64,000 bases of DNA from Inhella crocodyli (GTDB lineage: Bacteria; Pseudomonadota; Gammaproteobacteria; Burkholderiales; Burkholderiaceae_C), in contig NZ_SACM01000002.1 of NCBI RefSeq assembly GCF_004004565.1, forward strand, positions 310,001 through 374,000. The letters run 5' to 3'. A model generated the notes under the pieces. The model was not told where the DNA came from, ran no database searches, and saw only the letters and a list, made by a program, of their open reading frames with translations. Both the position numbers and the translations under genes were made by a program. Shown here piece by piece: positions 1 to 7,129 of the stretch; within the stretch, counting starts at the first letter, position 1; each line of letters opens with the position of its first letter.

Positions 1-35
1 CAGGGCAAGGGGCGAAAGTGCCGCGCCGTGCCCAT
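1..35 (-). CDS. Possible start of the next leftward gene (partial)
   Basis: An ATG at 35 (reverse strand) lies 6 bases after the TGA stop of the TPR gene (42-44) and opens a frame that stays open to the window edge. The first residues would be MGTARHFRPLP. Only about 11 codons are visible and no Shine-Dalgarno is clear, so this may simply be noncoding sequence. Tight spacing is typical of an operon, which is the only support. Confidence 0.25.
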   Translation of the reverse strand, partial: MGTARHFRPLP

Positions 36-41
36 GGCAGC

Positions 42-1358
42 TCAGGGCAAGGCCGCCAGCCGGCGCCGAACCGAGGTGGCCTGGGGGAAGTCGCTGCCGG
101 AGGCCAAGGCCTTTTGGTACGCCGCCTTGGCCTGCGCCTTCTGGCCCATCGCTTCGTGCAACTCGCCCAGGCGGGCTTGGATTTCCGGCAGGCCCGGTCC
201 CAACTGGGCCGCCTTTTCCAGGGCCGCCAAGGCCGGTCCGGTTTGCCCGCTGCGCCACAGTGCCCAGCCCAAGGTGCTTTGGAACTGCGGCACCTGGGGT
301 GCCAGGGCCACCGCCCGCTGCGCCGAGGCCAGGGCTTGGGCCGGCGGTTCCTGGCGTTCCAGCGCCATCGAGGCGAGGTTGTTGTGCGCCACCGCCAAGC
401 CGTCGTTCAGTTTCAAGGCCTGGGTGTAACTGCTGCGGGCGTCGTCGAGGCGGCCCGAGCGCTGTGCCACCATGCCCCGCTTGACCCAGGCCGTGGGGTT
501 GTCGGCTTGCAACTGGGTCAGCCGCGTCAGGTCGGCCAGCGCGGCCTTGTCGTCGCGCAACTCTGCTAGCACGTCGGCGCGGTCGCTCAGCGCAGGCAGG
601 AACTGGGGGTCCAGCGCCAAGGCTTGGGAGAACTGTTGGGCCGCGGCCTTGAGTTGTTGCTGGCTGGCGAGCACACGACCGGCCATGTGGGGCAGCGCAG
701 GGTCCTTGGGGGCCAGTTTGGCGGCAGCCTGCAACTCCACGAGCGCGGCGTCCTTTTTGTCTTGCGCCAGCAGGGCCATGGCGATGCCAAAGCGCGCCGC
801 AGCGGCGCGGGGTTGCAGTTGGGCGGCCCGTTGGTAGGCGCGCAAGGCGGGTTCGGGCTTCTTGAGGCCGTGCAGGAACAGGTCGCCGAGTTCACGCTGT
901 GCCGTGTAGGCCAATGGGTGGCGTTCGGGCACGGCCCGAAACACCGGTTCGGCCTCGGCGAAGCGGCCCTGCGTCACGAGCCAGCGGGCCAAAGCCAGTT
1001 GCACCGCCAGGTCTTGGGGGGCAACCTGTGCGGCCTGCTGCAAATGGCGGCCGGCCTCGGCGGGCTGCCCGCGTTGCTGGGCCAATTCGCCCAGGCCCAT
1101 CAAGGCCCGGGGGTGCTGGGGCACCCGTTGCAAAAGCCGCCGAAACGCGTCCTCGGCACGGTCCCATTGCTGGGCTTGCAGGTGAGCCACCGCTTCGGCC
1201 AGTTCGGGCTCGCGGCCCGCGGGCGTGGCGCTGGCGGGCGGCGCGGCCCCCGGGACGGTCACGGGACCGGCGAGGACATGAGGGGGGGCGACCCAGGTCG
1301 CGGCGAGGGCGAGGGACAGCGCGGTGGCGCGCAGGCCAGAGTGAATCGATACGGGCAT
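42..1358 (-). CDS. Secreted tetratricopeptide-repeat protein, PrsT-like
   Basis: The 438-residue protein starts with a Sec-type signal peptide (hydrophobic run about residues 8-30, Ala-rich cleavage region) and then consists almost entirely of about ten TPR helices-turn-helices, recognisable by the spaced G/A/P pattern and repeated 'LAPxDP' and 'NNLASMAL' segments. TPR arrays are protein-interaction scaffolds; this one should sit in the periplasm. It is divergent from a PEP-CTERM-tailed protein at 1563, and secreted TPR proteins of this general build (PrsT) accompany PEP-CTERM/exopolysaccharide systems in Betaproteobacteria. It resembles a second TPR protein in this window (38245-39522), sharing a W-V-[KR]-[KR]-G-M block and a NNLAxMAL block, so the two look paralogous. 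Role inferred only; TPR identity is firm. Confidence 0.85.
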   Translation of the reverse strand: MPVSIHSGLRATALSLALAATWVAPPHVLAGPVTVPGAAPPASATPAGREPELAEAVAHLQAQQWDRAEDAFRRLLQRVPQHPRALMGLGELAQQRGQPAEAGRHLQQAAQVAPQDLAVQLALARWLVTQGRFAEAEPVFRAVPERHPLAYTAQRELGDLFLHGLKKPEPALRAYQRAAQLQPRAAAARFGIAMALLAQDKKDAALVELQAAAKLAPKDPALPHMAGRVLASQQQLKAAAQQFSQALALDPQFLPALSDRADVLAELRDDKAALADLTRLTQLQADNPTAWVKRGMVAQRSGRLDDARSSYTQALKLNDGLAVAHNNLASMALERQEPPAQALASAQRAVALAPQVPQFQSTLGWALWRSGQTGPALAALEKAAQLGPGLPEIQARLGELHEAMGQKAQAKAAYQKALASGSDFPQATSVRRRLAALP

Positions 1359-1506
1359 GCGCAGATTGGATTCCTAAAACTGGGGATGGCACCCTTGGAG
1401 TTTCAGAAACCCCCCAATACTCGGGGTGTCGCTCCTTTTGACAAAACAGGCTGTTAATAAATGTTTCGGCCGCCAAGTTGTTGATAGAAGGGCATTTGGT
1501 GGCCGC

Positions 1507-1520
1507 GGTGCGATTCTTGC
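1507..1520 (+). promoter_or_regulatory. Candidate sigma-54 (-24/-12) promoter for the PEP-CTERM gene
   Basis: GG at 1507-1508 and GC at 1519-1520 are separated by exactly ten bases, with TTGC at 1517-1520, matching the invariant GG-N10-GC core and the TTGC half of the RpoN consensus; the -24 flank (CGGTGCG against TGGCACG) is imperfect. Transcription would start near 1532, about 30 bases before the GTG start. PEP-CTERM genes are known in some Betaproteobacteria to depend on RpoN with the PrsK/PrsR two-component system, which makes the placement meaningful. No experimental support. Confidence 0.4.
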
Positions 1521-1562
1521 CATAGCAGGTTCTGTTTCAATCCTCTGACCGAAGGAGCTTTT

Positions 1563-2534
1563 GTGAAATCCATCGTTTCCCGCACCAAACTCGCCGCGCT
1601 GGCCGCGGGCTTGGCCATGGGCCTGGCCGGTACCGCCCAGGCCACCGACCTGACCTTTTTCAAGACCGTGTTCAACACGGACTTCAAGTCCGCCGGTTAC
1701 GGCGGCATGCGTGACAACGGCACCGGCAGCATCAGCCTGACGGGCGTCACGGGCACCGTCAAAGAGGCCTACCTCTTCTGGCATGGCCCGAGCAACGCTG
1801 CAGCGACCAGCGCTGCGACGGCCAATGCCAGCGTCAACTTCAATGGCACCGACATCGTCGGCAGCTTCCTGGGCATTTCCAGCGACAACTGCTGGGGCTA
1901 TGAGAACAGCTTGGCCTACCGTGCGAATGTCACCAGCCTGGTGACCGGCAGCGGCGACTACTCGCTGGCCAACTTCACCAAGGACAGCAACCGCATCAAT
2001 GTCAACGGCGTGTCGCTGATCGTCTTCTTTGACGATGGCAACGGCAGCAACAACCGCGACGTGGTCATGTTCAACGGCAACGATTCGAACATCTCGAATC
2101 CCTACGACGCCGACGGCTGGAACATCACGCTGAACAACATCAACTACAGCTCGGGCACGGCCAGCGCGCAGTTCCACGTGGCTGACGGCCAAGCCTTCCC
2201 GGACGCTGCGGTTATCGCCAATGGCAACACCATCGGCGCGGCCGGCGGCTTGTTCGATGGCAACACGGTGCCCAACGGCCCGGGCAACTTCAGCGGCGGC
2301 CTCTGGGACATCCGCGACTTCTCGGTCACGAGCTTGCTGAACCCGGGTCTGAACAACCTGAACATCACGTCCGGCGTGTCGAGCGACTGCTTGGCCTGCG
2401 TGATGATCGCCATCGACCTGCCGGCCGGTGCCGCCGACAACCAGCCCGATCCGGTGTCCCTGCCTGGCAGCCTGGCGCTGGCGGGCTTGGGCTTGGTGGG
2501 CATGGGCGCTTCGCGCCGTCGCAAAACGGCCTGA
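1563..2534 (+). CDS. PEP-CTERM-type exported protein with variant VSLPGS sorting signal
   Basis: The 323-residue protein has an N-terminal signal peptide (about 1-27, cleavage after AQA) and a C-terminal tripartite sorting tail: VSLPGS at about 298-303, a hydrophobic helix, then the basic end SRRRK. This is the PEP-CTERM layout recognised by exosortase (EpsH/XrtA type), but the usual VPEPGS is replaced by VSLPGS. The body is rich in Asn, Gly, Ser and Asp, with DDGNGSNNRD and GNDSN segments suggesting calcium-binding beta structure; four cysteines could form disulfides. I do not recognise a named domain with certainty. The start is GTG at 1563, fixed by GAAGGAGC just upstream and the signal peptide. 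A strong terminator follows. Likely a surface or matrix protein; no exosortase gene is in the window. Confidence 0.85.
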   Translation: MKSIVSRTKLAALAAGLAMGLAGTAQATDLTFFKTVFNTDFKSAGYGGMRDNGTGSISLTGVTGTVKEAYLFWHGPSNAAATSAATANASVNFNGTDIVGSFLGISSDNCWGYENSLAYRANVTSLVTGSGDYSLANFTKDSNRINVNGVSLIVFFDDGNGSNNRDVVMFNGNDSNISNPYDADGWNITLNNINYSSGTASAQFHVADGQAFPDAAVIANGNTIGAAGGLFDGNTVPNGPGNFSGGLWDIRDFSVTSLLNPGLNNLNITSGVSSDCLACVMIAIDLPAGAADNQPDPVSLPGSLALAGLGLVGMGASRRRKTA

Positions 2535-2556
2535 GGTCCGAAGACTCCGCTGTCAT

Positions 2557-2596
2557 GGCCCCTCGGGGGCCTTGGCAGTCGGGGCGATGCGCCCCG
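2557..2596 (+). other. Two tandem hairpins 3' of the PEP-CTERM gene
   Basis: GGCCCC/GGGGCC (2557-2571, TCG loop) and CGGGGC/GCCCCG (2580-2596, GATGC loop) sit between the stop codon and the intrinsic terminator at 2601. With the terminator they form three consecutive stem-loops, which could protect the transcript 3' end. Read directly from the sequence; function inferred. Confidence 0.5.
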
Positions 2597-2600
2597 ATGC

Positions 2601-2629
2601 GAGGCACCCTGCGGGGTGCCTCTTTTTTT
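2601..2629 (+). terminator. Rho-independent terminator of the PEP-CTERM gene
   Basis: Perfect 9-bp stem GAGGCACCC/GGGTGCCTC with a TGCG loop (2601-2622), followed by seven T residues (2623-2629). It lies 66 bases after the stop and ends before the convergent LytTR regulator gene. Confidence 0.92.
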
Positions 2630-2664
2630 GCACTCATGTGCCGCGATGCCTGACGGGCGGCGGG

Positions 2665-3405
2665 CTAGAGCTGCTTGAAGCGGTGCGCGTACGTGGGGCT
2701 GACTTCGAGCGATTCGGGCCGGCTCTTGAGGGCGATGCTGAGCTTGCCGCTCAGGCTGCGGCTGACCGACTTGATCGCTTGCACGTTGACGATGGTGCTG
2801 CGGTGCACTTGCCAGAATCGCTCCCCGTCGAGGCGCGCTGCCAGTTCCTTCAGTGGCAGTGAAATCAAGGCCTCGCTGTCGGCCGTGACCACGGCCACGT
2901 ACTTGTGATCGGCGCGGAAGTACACGACGTCGTCCACCGTGATGAGTTGCAACTCGCGACCGCGTTGCACCGTGATCCAGCGCAGGGGCTCCACGCTGGG
3001 GGCGGCCTGCAGCCGCTCCACCAGGCGACCGAGGTCGGCGGGCGGTTGGTCCAGGCGCTCTTTCACACGCGACAGGGTCCGCGCCAGCTTGACGACGTCC
3101 AGCGGCTTGACGAGGTAGCCCAAGGCGCCTTCGTCGAAGGCCTGGACCGCGTACTGATCGAAGGCCGTGATGAACACGATGTGCGCGCGGCCCGCTGCCA
3201 AGCGGGCCACCTCCAGGCCGGACAGGCCGGGCATTTGCACGTCCAGGAAGCACACGGCGGGGCGCTCCCGCTCCAAGGCTTGCAAGGCGGCGTGGCCATC
3301 GTGCACCAAGGCGACGACCTCGGCCTCGGGCCACAAGCGCAGCAGTTCTTCTCGGATCTCCGCGGCCAGCAGAGGCTCGTCTTCGGCAATCAGGATGCGG
3401 GTCAT
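2665..3405 (-). CDS. LytTR-family response regulator
   Basis: A 246-residue two-domain regulator. Residues 1-120 are a CheY-like receiver with the acidic pair E8/D9, phospho-acceptor D55 (in FLDVQMPG), the conserved Thr of FITAFD and Lys of YLVKPL. Residues about 140-246 are a LytTR DNA-binding domain (ITVQRGRELQLI, DHKYV, FWQVHRSTIVNV). Family members bind direct repeats upstream of target promoters and often control exopolysaccharide, virulence or competence genes (AlgR/LytR/YehT type). The ATG overlaps the stop of the upstream kinase-like gene by four bases (ATGA), so it is the last gene of a three-gene operon with two LytS-type proteins. Targets are not evident here. Confidence 0.93.
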   Translation of the reverse strand: MTRILIAEDEPLLAAEIREELLRLWPEAEVVALVHDGHAALQALERERPAVCFLDVQMPGLSGLEVARLAAGRAHIVFITAFDQYAVQAFDEGALGYLVKPLDVVKLARTLSRVKERLDQPPADLGRLVERLQAAPSVEPLRWITVQRGRELQLITVDDVVYFRADHKYVAVVTADSEALISLPLKELAARLDGERFWQVHRSTIVNVQAIKSVSRSLSGKLSIALKSRPESLEVSPTYAHRFKQL

Positions 3406-4445
3406 GGCGTCGGGGTCTCTTGCGGCCATTGCAGCACGAAGGCGGGCAGGGGCCCGTCGCGGTCCAGCACCAGCGCGGCTCCCGGCCCGTGCACCGCTTG
3501 CAGCCGTTCGTTGAGCAAGGCCAGCGGCACCTGGGCGGCGGCATGGAAGGCCGTGTCGGGGTCGGGCCCCAGGGCCTGGAGGCGCAAGGCCAGCTGCCCC
3601 GGAGCACTGGGGGTGGGGGTGAGCTGCCACAGCCCCGGCAGAGCCAAGAGCGGGCGCACCAAGGGCAGCAGCACCAGGGGCGCGATGGGATGTTCGCTCC
3701 AGGCTTCGAGCGGGGCCAGGTGCAGTCGCTCGGTGTGGTGGCCGTCTTGGCTTTGCAGCCGGGCGTAGGCATCCACGGCCTCCAACTCCCGACCCAAGGT
3801 GGAGCGCGCGGCGTCCAGGTGGGGCTGCTGCGCGCGCAGCAGGGCGATCAGCGCGGCCAGGCGGTGTCGGGCGCGCTCGGGTCGGTCGCGCAGCTCGCCG
3901 TCGATGCGCTGCAAGCGCTCGAACAGCAGCAGCGGCTCGACCCGGGCTTGCAGGGCCAACAAGCGCGTCGCGGCCAGGGCTTGCTCGTGCGCTTGCTGCG
4001 CGCGCTGCGCCTGCTCCAGGCGGCGCTGTGCCCGTTGGCTGAAGCGCCGCTGCGCGTACACGGCCACGCCCAAGGCGTGCCAGCCCAGGGTGGTGGCGGC
4101 CAGCACCCAGTCGTTGAGCGAGGTCCACCAGGGCGCCTTGCCCAGCAAGGGCCACAGCGCAGGGGCCACGCCCCACACGCCGAGCACGACCGTGCCCAGC
4201 GTCGCCAATCCATAGGCCAGCATGGGCGGCGCGCACCGGGCGTCGACGGCGGCATCGGCCAATTGGACCGCGAGCACCAGCGGCACGCCGAACTGCAAGA
4301 CGTTGTAGACCAAGGCGTTGAACCAACCGGCGCCGGGGTCGTTGCCGAAAGGCGTGCCGTTCGCGAACAAGGTGCCAGCGCCGATGAACAAGGCCCACCG
4401 GGCCTGTGCCCAGCCCCATTGCAAAGGCGTTGCGGTCGGGGTCAT
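3402..4445 (-). CDS. Degenerate LytS/AlgZ-type sensor (pseudokinase lacking the catalytic histidine)
   Basis: The 347-residue protein has about four N-terminal membrane helices (about residues 15-130), a coiled linker rich in Arg/Gln/Ala, and a region that aligns with the His-kinase dimerisation box of the neighbouring kinase. Where the neighbour reads VEPHFLFNTL, this one reads VEPLLLFERL: the phospho-acceptor His is Leu172 (codon CTG), and the following Asn is Glu. The N-box Asn-Glu and the glycine-rich ATP-lid motifs are also missing. It therefore should neither bind ATP nor autophosphorylate, and may act as a partner or allosteric modulator of the intact kinase. It overlaps both neighbours by four bases (ATGA), showing tight translational coupling. 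The reading frame is intact, so this is a maintained gene rather than debris. Confidence 0.85.
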   Translation of the reverse strand: MTPTATPLQWGWAQARWALFIGAGTLFANGTPFGNDPGAGWFNALVYNVLQFGVPLVLAVQLADAAVDARCAPPMLAYGLATLGTVVLGVWGVAPALWPLLGKAPWWTSLNDWVLAATTLGWHALGVAVYAQRRFSQRAQRRLEQAQRAQQAHEQALAATRLLALQARVEPLLLFERLQRIDGELRDRPERARHRLAALIALLRAQQPHLDAARSTLGRELEAVDAYARLQSQDGHHTERLHLAPLEAWSEHPIAPLVLLPLVRPLLALPGLWQLTPTPSAPGQLALRLQALGPDPDTAFHAAAQVPLALLNERLQAVHGPGAALVLDRDGPLPAFVLQWPQETPTP

Positions 4446-5503
4446 CGCGGCAGCCGCAAGGTGGCCACGAGCCCCTGCGGTTGGTTCAGGTGGAGGGTCA
4501 AGGAGGCGGCATCCCCGTGCTGGGCTTGGAGGCGTGCGCGCAAGGTGGCCAACCCCGTGCCGTGCCCGCTGCTCGCGCCCATGCCGCGGCCGGTGTCGGC
4601 CACGGTGAGCACCAGTTGCTCGCCGTCGAGGGCGGCCGTCACTTGCACGTCGCCCCCGCCGACCAGCGGCGCGATGCCGTGTTTGAGCGCGTTTTCCACC
4701 AGGGTCAACAGGCTGTTGGCGGGCACGGCGATGCCGCGCACGCCCGGGGCGACGTCCATGTGCCAGCGAAGCCGGGCTTGCCCCAGGCGTCGCTGGTGCA
4801 GGGCGAGGTAGGCGCTGACGAGGGTCAGTTCGCTGCCCAGGGTGGTGCGGTCGCTGCGCAGGCTCGGCAGGGCCTCTTGGAGGTAGCGCAGCAGGTCGGC
4901 CAGCATGGCGCGCGCTTCAGCCGGGTCGGTTTGGGCGAGGCGGCGCAGGTGGGCCAGTGTGTTGAACAGGAAGTGGGGCTCGACCTGGGCCTGCAAGAGC
5001 TGCAGGCGGGCCTCGGCCAGCTCCCGCTGCCGCGCGCTGGGATCGCCATGCAGGCGGGCGGCGCTGGCCGCCTGCTCGCGGCCCCGCAGCAGGAAGTCCA
5101 GCGCCAGCACCAAGCACAGGGCTTGCGTGATCAGCAGTTGGACGAGGTAGAGCGGGGGCCAGGACTGCCAGAGCGCGCCACTGATGGCGCCCTTGAACAC
5201 CAAGGTGGCCCCGGCCACAGCAACCGTTTGGAGTGCCATCGAGCGCCCCCAGCCTGCCTCCGGGCGGTGCAACCAGCGGCGCGCCACCAGCACGCCGAGC
5301 AGGGTCACGAGCAGGGAGGCAACGTTGATGGCCCAGCCTGGCAGTTGATCGGCAAGGCAGTGCCAGGGGGCTGCGTCGCTGCTGGCCAAGCATTGAACGG
5401 CACCGGGCACCTGCCCGCTGGTGGCGAGCAGGAGCAACAGCAACGCGGCCGGCGGCGCGTCGGTGCGCCGCAGGGCCGCGGGAAAAAGCATGGGGCCGAG
5501 CAT
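4442..5503 (-). CDS. LytS/AlgZ-family sensor histidine kinase
   Basis: This 353-residue protein has four or so N-terminal transmembrane helices (within about residues 18-140) and no recognisable periplasmic or PAS sensor domain. The cytoplasmic part carries a complete His_kinase/HATPase pair: H-box QVEPHFLFNTL with phospho-acceptor H177, N-box LVENALKHG with N271, and G-box DTGRGMG plus GTGLATL (about 303-320). It should phosphorylate the LytTR regulator encoded two genes downstream. It is the first gene of the operon and overlaps the pseudokinase gene by four bases. The start is the ATG at 5503 (AAGGTG upstream); an internal ATG four codons later is possible. The signal is unknown. Confidence 0.92.
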   Translation of the reverse strand: MLGPMLFPAALRRTDAPPAALLLLLLATSGQVPGAVQCLASSDAAPWHCLADQLPGWAINVASLLVTLLGVLVARRWLHRPEAGWGRSMALQTVAVAGATLVFKGAISGALWQSWPPLYLVQLLITQALCLVLALDFLLRGREQAASAARLHGDPSARQRELAEARLQLLQAQVEPHFLFNTLAHLRRLAQTDPAEARAMLADLLRYLQEALPSLRSDRTTLGSELTLVSAYLALHQRRLGQARLRWHMDVAPGVRGIAVPANSLLTLVENALKHGIAPLVGGGDVQVTAALDGEQLVLTVADTGRGMGASSGHGTGLATLRARLQAQHGDAASLTLHLNQPQGLVATLRLPR

Positions 5504-5538
5504 CAGGCGCGCACCTTAGCGCGCCTTGGGCAGGGCGC

Positions 5539-5919
5539 TCACAGGGCCGCGAGCTGGCGGACCGTGGCGGCCTTGGGCGGCGTGTCGTCGGCAAAGCGCA
5601 CGGTCAGGCTGTAGCGCTCGGCGGCTGCGGTCGGGCATTGCAAGGCCTGCACGGCTTGACGGGTGGCGACCAAGTAGGCGCGGGTGCCGTTCAGCCGCTC
5701 CACGCTCAGCTGGCCTTGGGGCGAGACGCGCAACTCCAATTGCACGCTGCCTTGACGGTCCACCTGTTGCTTGGTGCTGGCCAGCAACTCGGGCAGTTGT
5801 TCGCCCAGGGCCGGGCATTGGGCCAGGATGTCGTCGCGCAAGGGCGTGCTTTGGGCTTGCGCCACAGCGGTGGCGCTCAGCAGGGTGGCGACGGCGGCGA
5901 AAGAGGTGATGCGGCGCAT
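5539..5919 (-). CDS. Small secreted protein, TonB-C-terminal-like fold (hypothetical)
   Basis: A 126-residue protein with a clear signal peptide (MRRITSFAAV..., cleavage after AQA near residue 23). The mature part has a stretch (VQLELRVSPQGQLSVERL, then a Cys and YSLTVRF) that looks like the beta-alpha-beta arrangement of TonB C-terminal or similar energy-transducer domains, but there is no membrane anchor or proline-rich linker, so it is not a TonB. Start chosen at the ATG at 5919 because GGAG lies six bases upstream; a TTG four codons earlier lacks a ribosome site. It lies just upstream of the kinase operon on the same strand and may be co-transcribed. Function unknown. Confidence 0.7.
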   Translation of the reverse strand: MRRITSFAAVATLLSATAVAQAQSTPLRDDILAQCPALGEQLPELLASTKQQVDRQGSVQLELRVSPQGQLSVERLNGTRAYLVATRQAVQALQCPTAAAERYSLTVRFADDTPPKAATVRQLAAL

Positions 5920-5992
5920 GGTGAACTCCAAACTGCGAGTGAAGGGACGGGATGAAGCCTAGGGATCGCGCCGCCACCGCGCACCTCCGGGC

Positions 5993-6059
5993 CGACGAGC
6001 CCGGCGTTGCGCCGACGAACCCCCCGTGGCGGGCGACGAAACTGGGGGTTGTCGACAAC
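5993..6059 (+). promoter_or_regulatory. Phased CGACRA repeats and a 12-bp palindrome upstream of phosphofructokinase
   Basis: CGACGA occurs at 5993, 6013 and 6034, and CGACAA at 6053, i.e. with a period of 19-21 bases (about two helical turns). The last copy lies inside the perfect palindrome GTTGTCGACAAC (6048-6059), which ends 14 bases before the ATG. The arrangement looks like a set of protein-binding sites on one DNA face. No known regulator is assigned. Confidence 0.4.
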
Positions 6060-6073
6060 GAGAGGACGCTGGC

Positions 6074-7120
6074 ATGCGCGTGGGGGTTCTGACCGGAGGG
6101 GGCGATTGCCCCGGCTTGAATGCGGTGATCCGCGCGGTGACGCTGGCCCTCGTTCAGCACGACCCGCGCGTCGAGGTCCTGGGGGTGGAGCGTGGCTTTT
6201 TGGGCCTCGTGGAGGGTCACCTGCGCCCCGTGCTGCCCGAGCAAGTGCGCGACCTGCTCGACGAAGGGGGCACCCTGCTGGGCACCCACAACCGGGCCAA
6301 CCCCTTCGACTACCAAGGCCGCGATGCCTCGGCCGAGGCCCTGTCCGTGGCCCGGCGGGCCGGTTTGGATTGCCTGGTGGCCATCGGGGGCGACGGCACT
6401 TTGACCTTGGCCGCCCGCTTCGCCGAGCTCGGCCTGCCCGTGGTGGGGGTGCCCAAGACCATCGACAACGACATCGCTGGCAACGAGCGCAGCTTCGGCT
6501 TCGATTCGGCCGTGGCGGTGGTGGCCGATGCGCTCAACCGACTCAAGACCACGGCGGCCAGCCACCACCGCATCATGGTGGTTGAGACCATGGGTCGCGA
6601 CGCCGGCTGGATTGCGCTGGAGGGTGGGCTGGCGGGCGGGGCCGACGCGATCGTGATCCCGGAGCAGCCCTTCGCCCTCGAAGCCCTGGCCCGGCGCCTG
6701 GAAGCCTGCGTGGCCCGCCAAGGCCATGGCTTGGTTTGCGTGGCCGAAGGCGCGGGCCTGGGCGATGGAGCGCAACTGTGGCAACAGCTGCCCGACGGTG
6801 TGAGTCGGCTGGGCGGCATCGGCAACGCCTTGGTGCACGCGCTGGCGGGGCGATGGCCCGACGTGGAAGTGCGTGCCACCGTGCTGGGCCACCTGCAGCG
6901 GGGTGGCGCCCCCACCGCCTTCGACCGCGTGTTGGCGACCCGGTTTGGCGTGGCCGCAGCCCAGGCGGTGGTGGACGGGCAATTTGGCATCACGGTGGCC
7001 TTGCAAGGCGACCGTTGTGTGCACGTGCCCCTGAGCGCCGTGGCGGGGCAAAACCGCCGGGTGCCTGCCGGGCACGAATTGCTGCGCTGCGCCCAGGCCT
7101 TGGGGGCCTTGCCCGAGTAG
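6074..7120 (+). CDS. 6-phosphofructokinase (ATP- or PPi-dependent, mixed-type family)
   Basis: A 348-residue PfkA-superfamily enzyme that phosphorylates fructose 6-phosphate to fructose 1,6-bisphosphate. Visible motifs: TGGGDCPGLNAVIR at the N terminus, GGDGT at 105-109, PKTIDND at 127-133 with the catalytic Asp, and MGRDAGW. Donor choice in this family is read from two positions. Gly108 in GGDGT favours ATP, whereas Lys128 (PKTIDND rather than PGTIDND) is the residue of PPi enzymes; the combination marks the mixed-substrate group, so the donor cannot be decided from sequence. Start is the ATG at 6074; an upstream in-frame extension lacks conserved residues. It is followed after 9 bases by rlmJ. 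PFK is not universal in Burkholderiales, so its presence is informative about glycolysis. Confidence 0.92.
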   Translation: MRVGVLTGGGDCPGLNAVIRAVTLALVQHDPRVEVLGVERGFLGLVEGHLRPVLPEQVRDLLDEGGTLLGTHNRANPFDYQGRDASAEALSVARRAGLDCLVAIGGDGTLTLAARFAELGLPVVGVPKTIDNDIAGNERSFGFDSAVAVVADALNRLKTTAASHHRIMVVETMGRDAGWIALEGGLAGGADAIVIPEQPFALEALARRLEACVARQGHGLVCVAEGAGLGDGAQLWQQLPDGVSRLGGIGNALVHALAGRWPDVEVRATVLGHLQRGGAPTAFDRVLATRFGVAAAQAVVDGQFGITVALQGDRCVHVPLSAVAGQNRRVPAGHELLRCAQALGALPE

Positions 7121-7129
7121 AGTCCGCCG

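Noticed and set aside
1386..1401. TGGCAC at 1387 as an alternative -24 element
   Set aside because: The position ten bases after GG is GT rather than GC and no TTGC follows; the element at 1507-1520 fits better.
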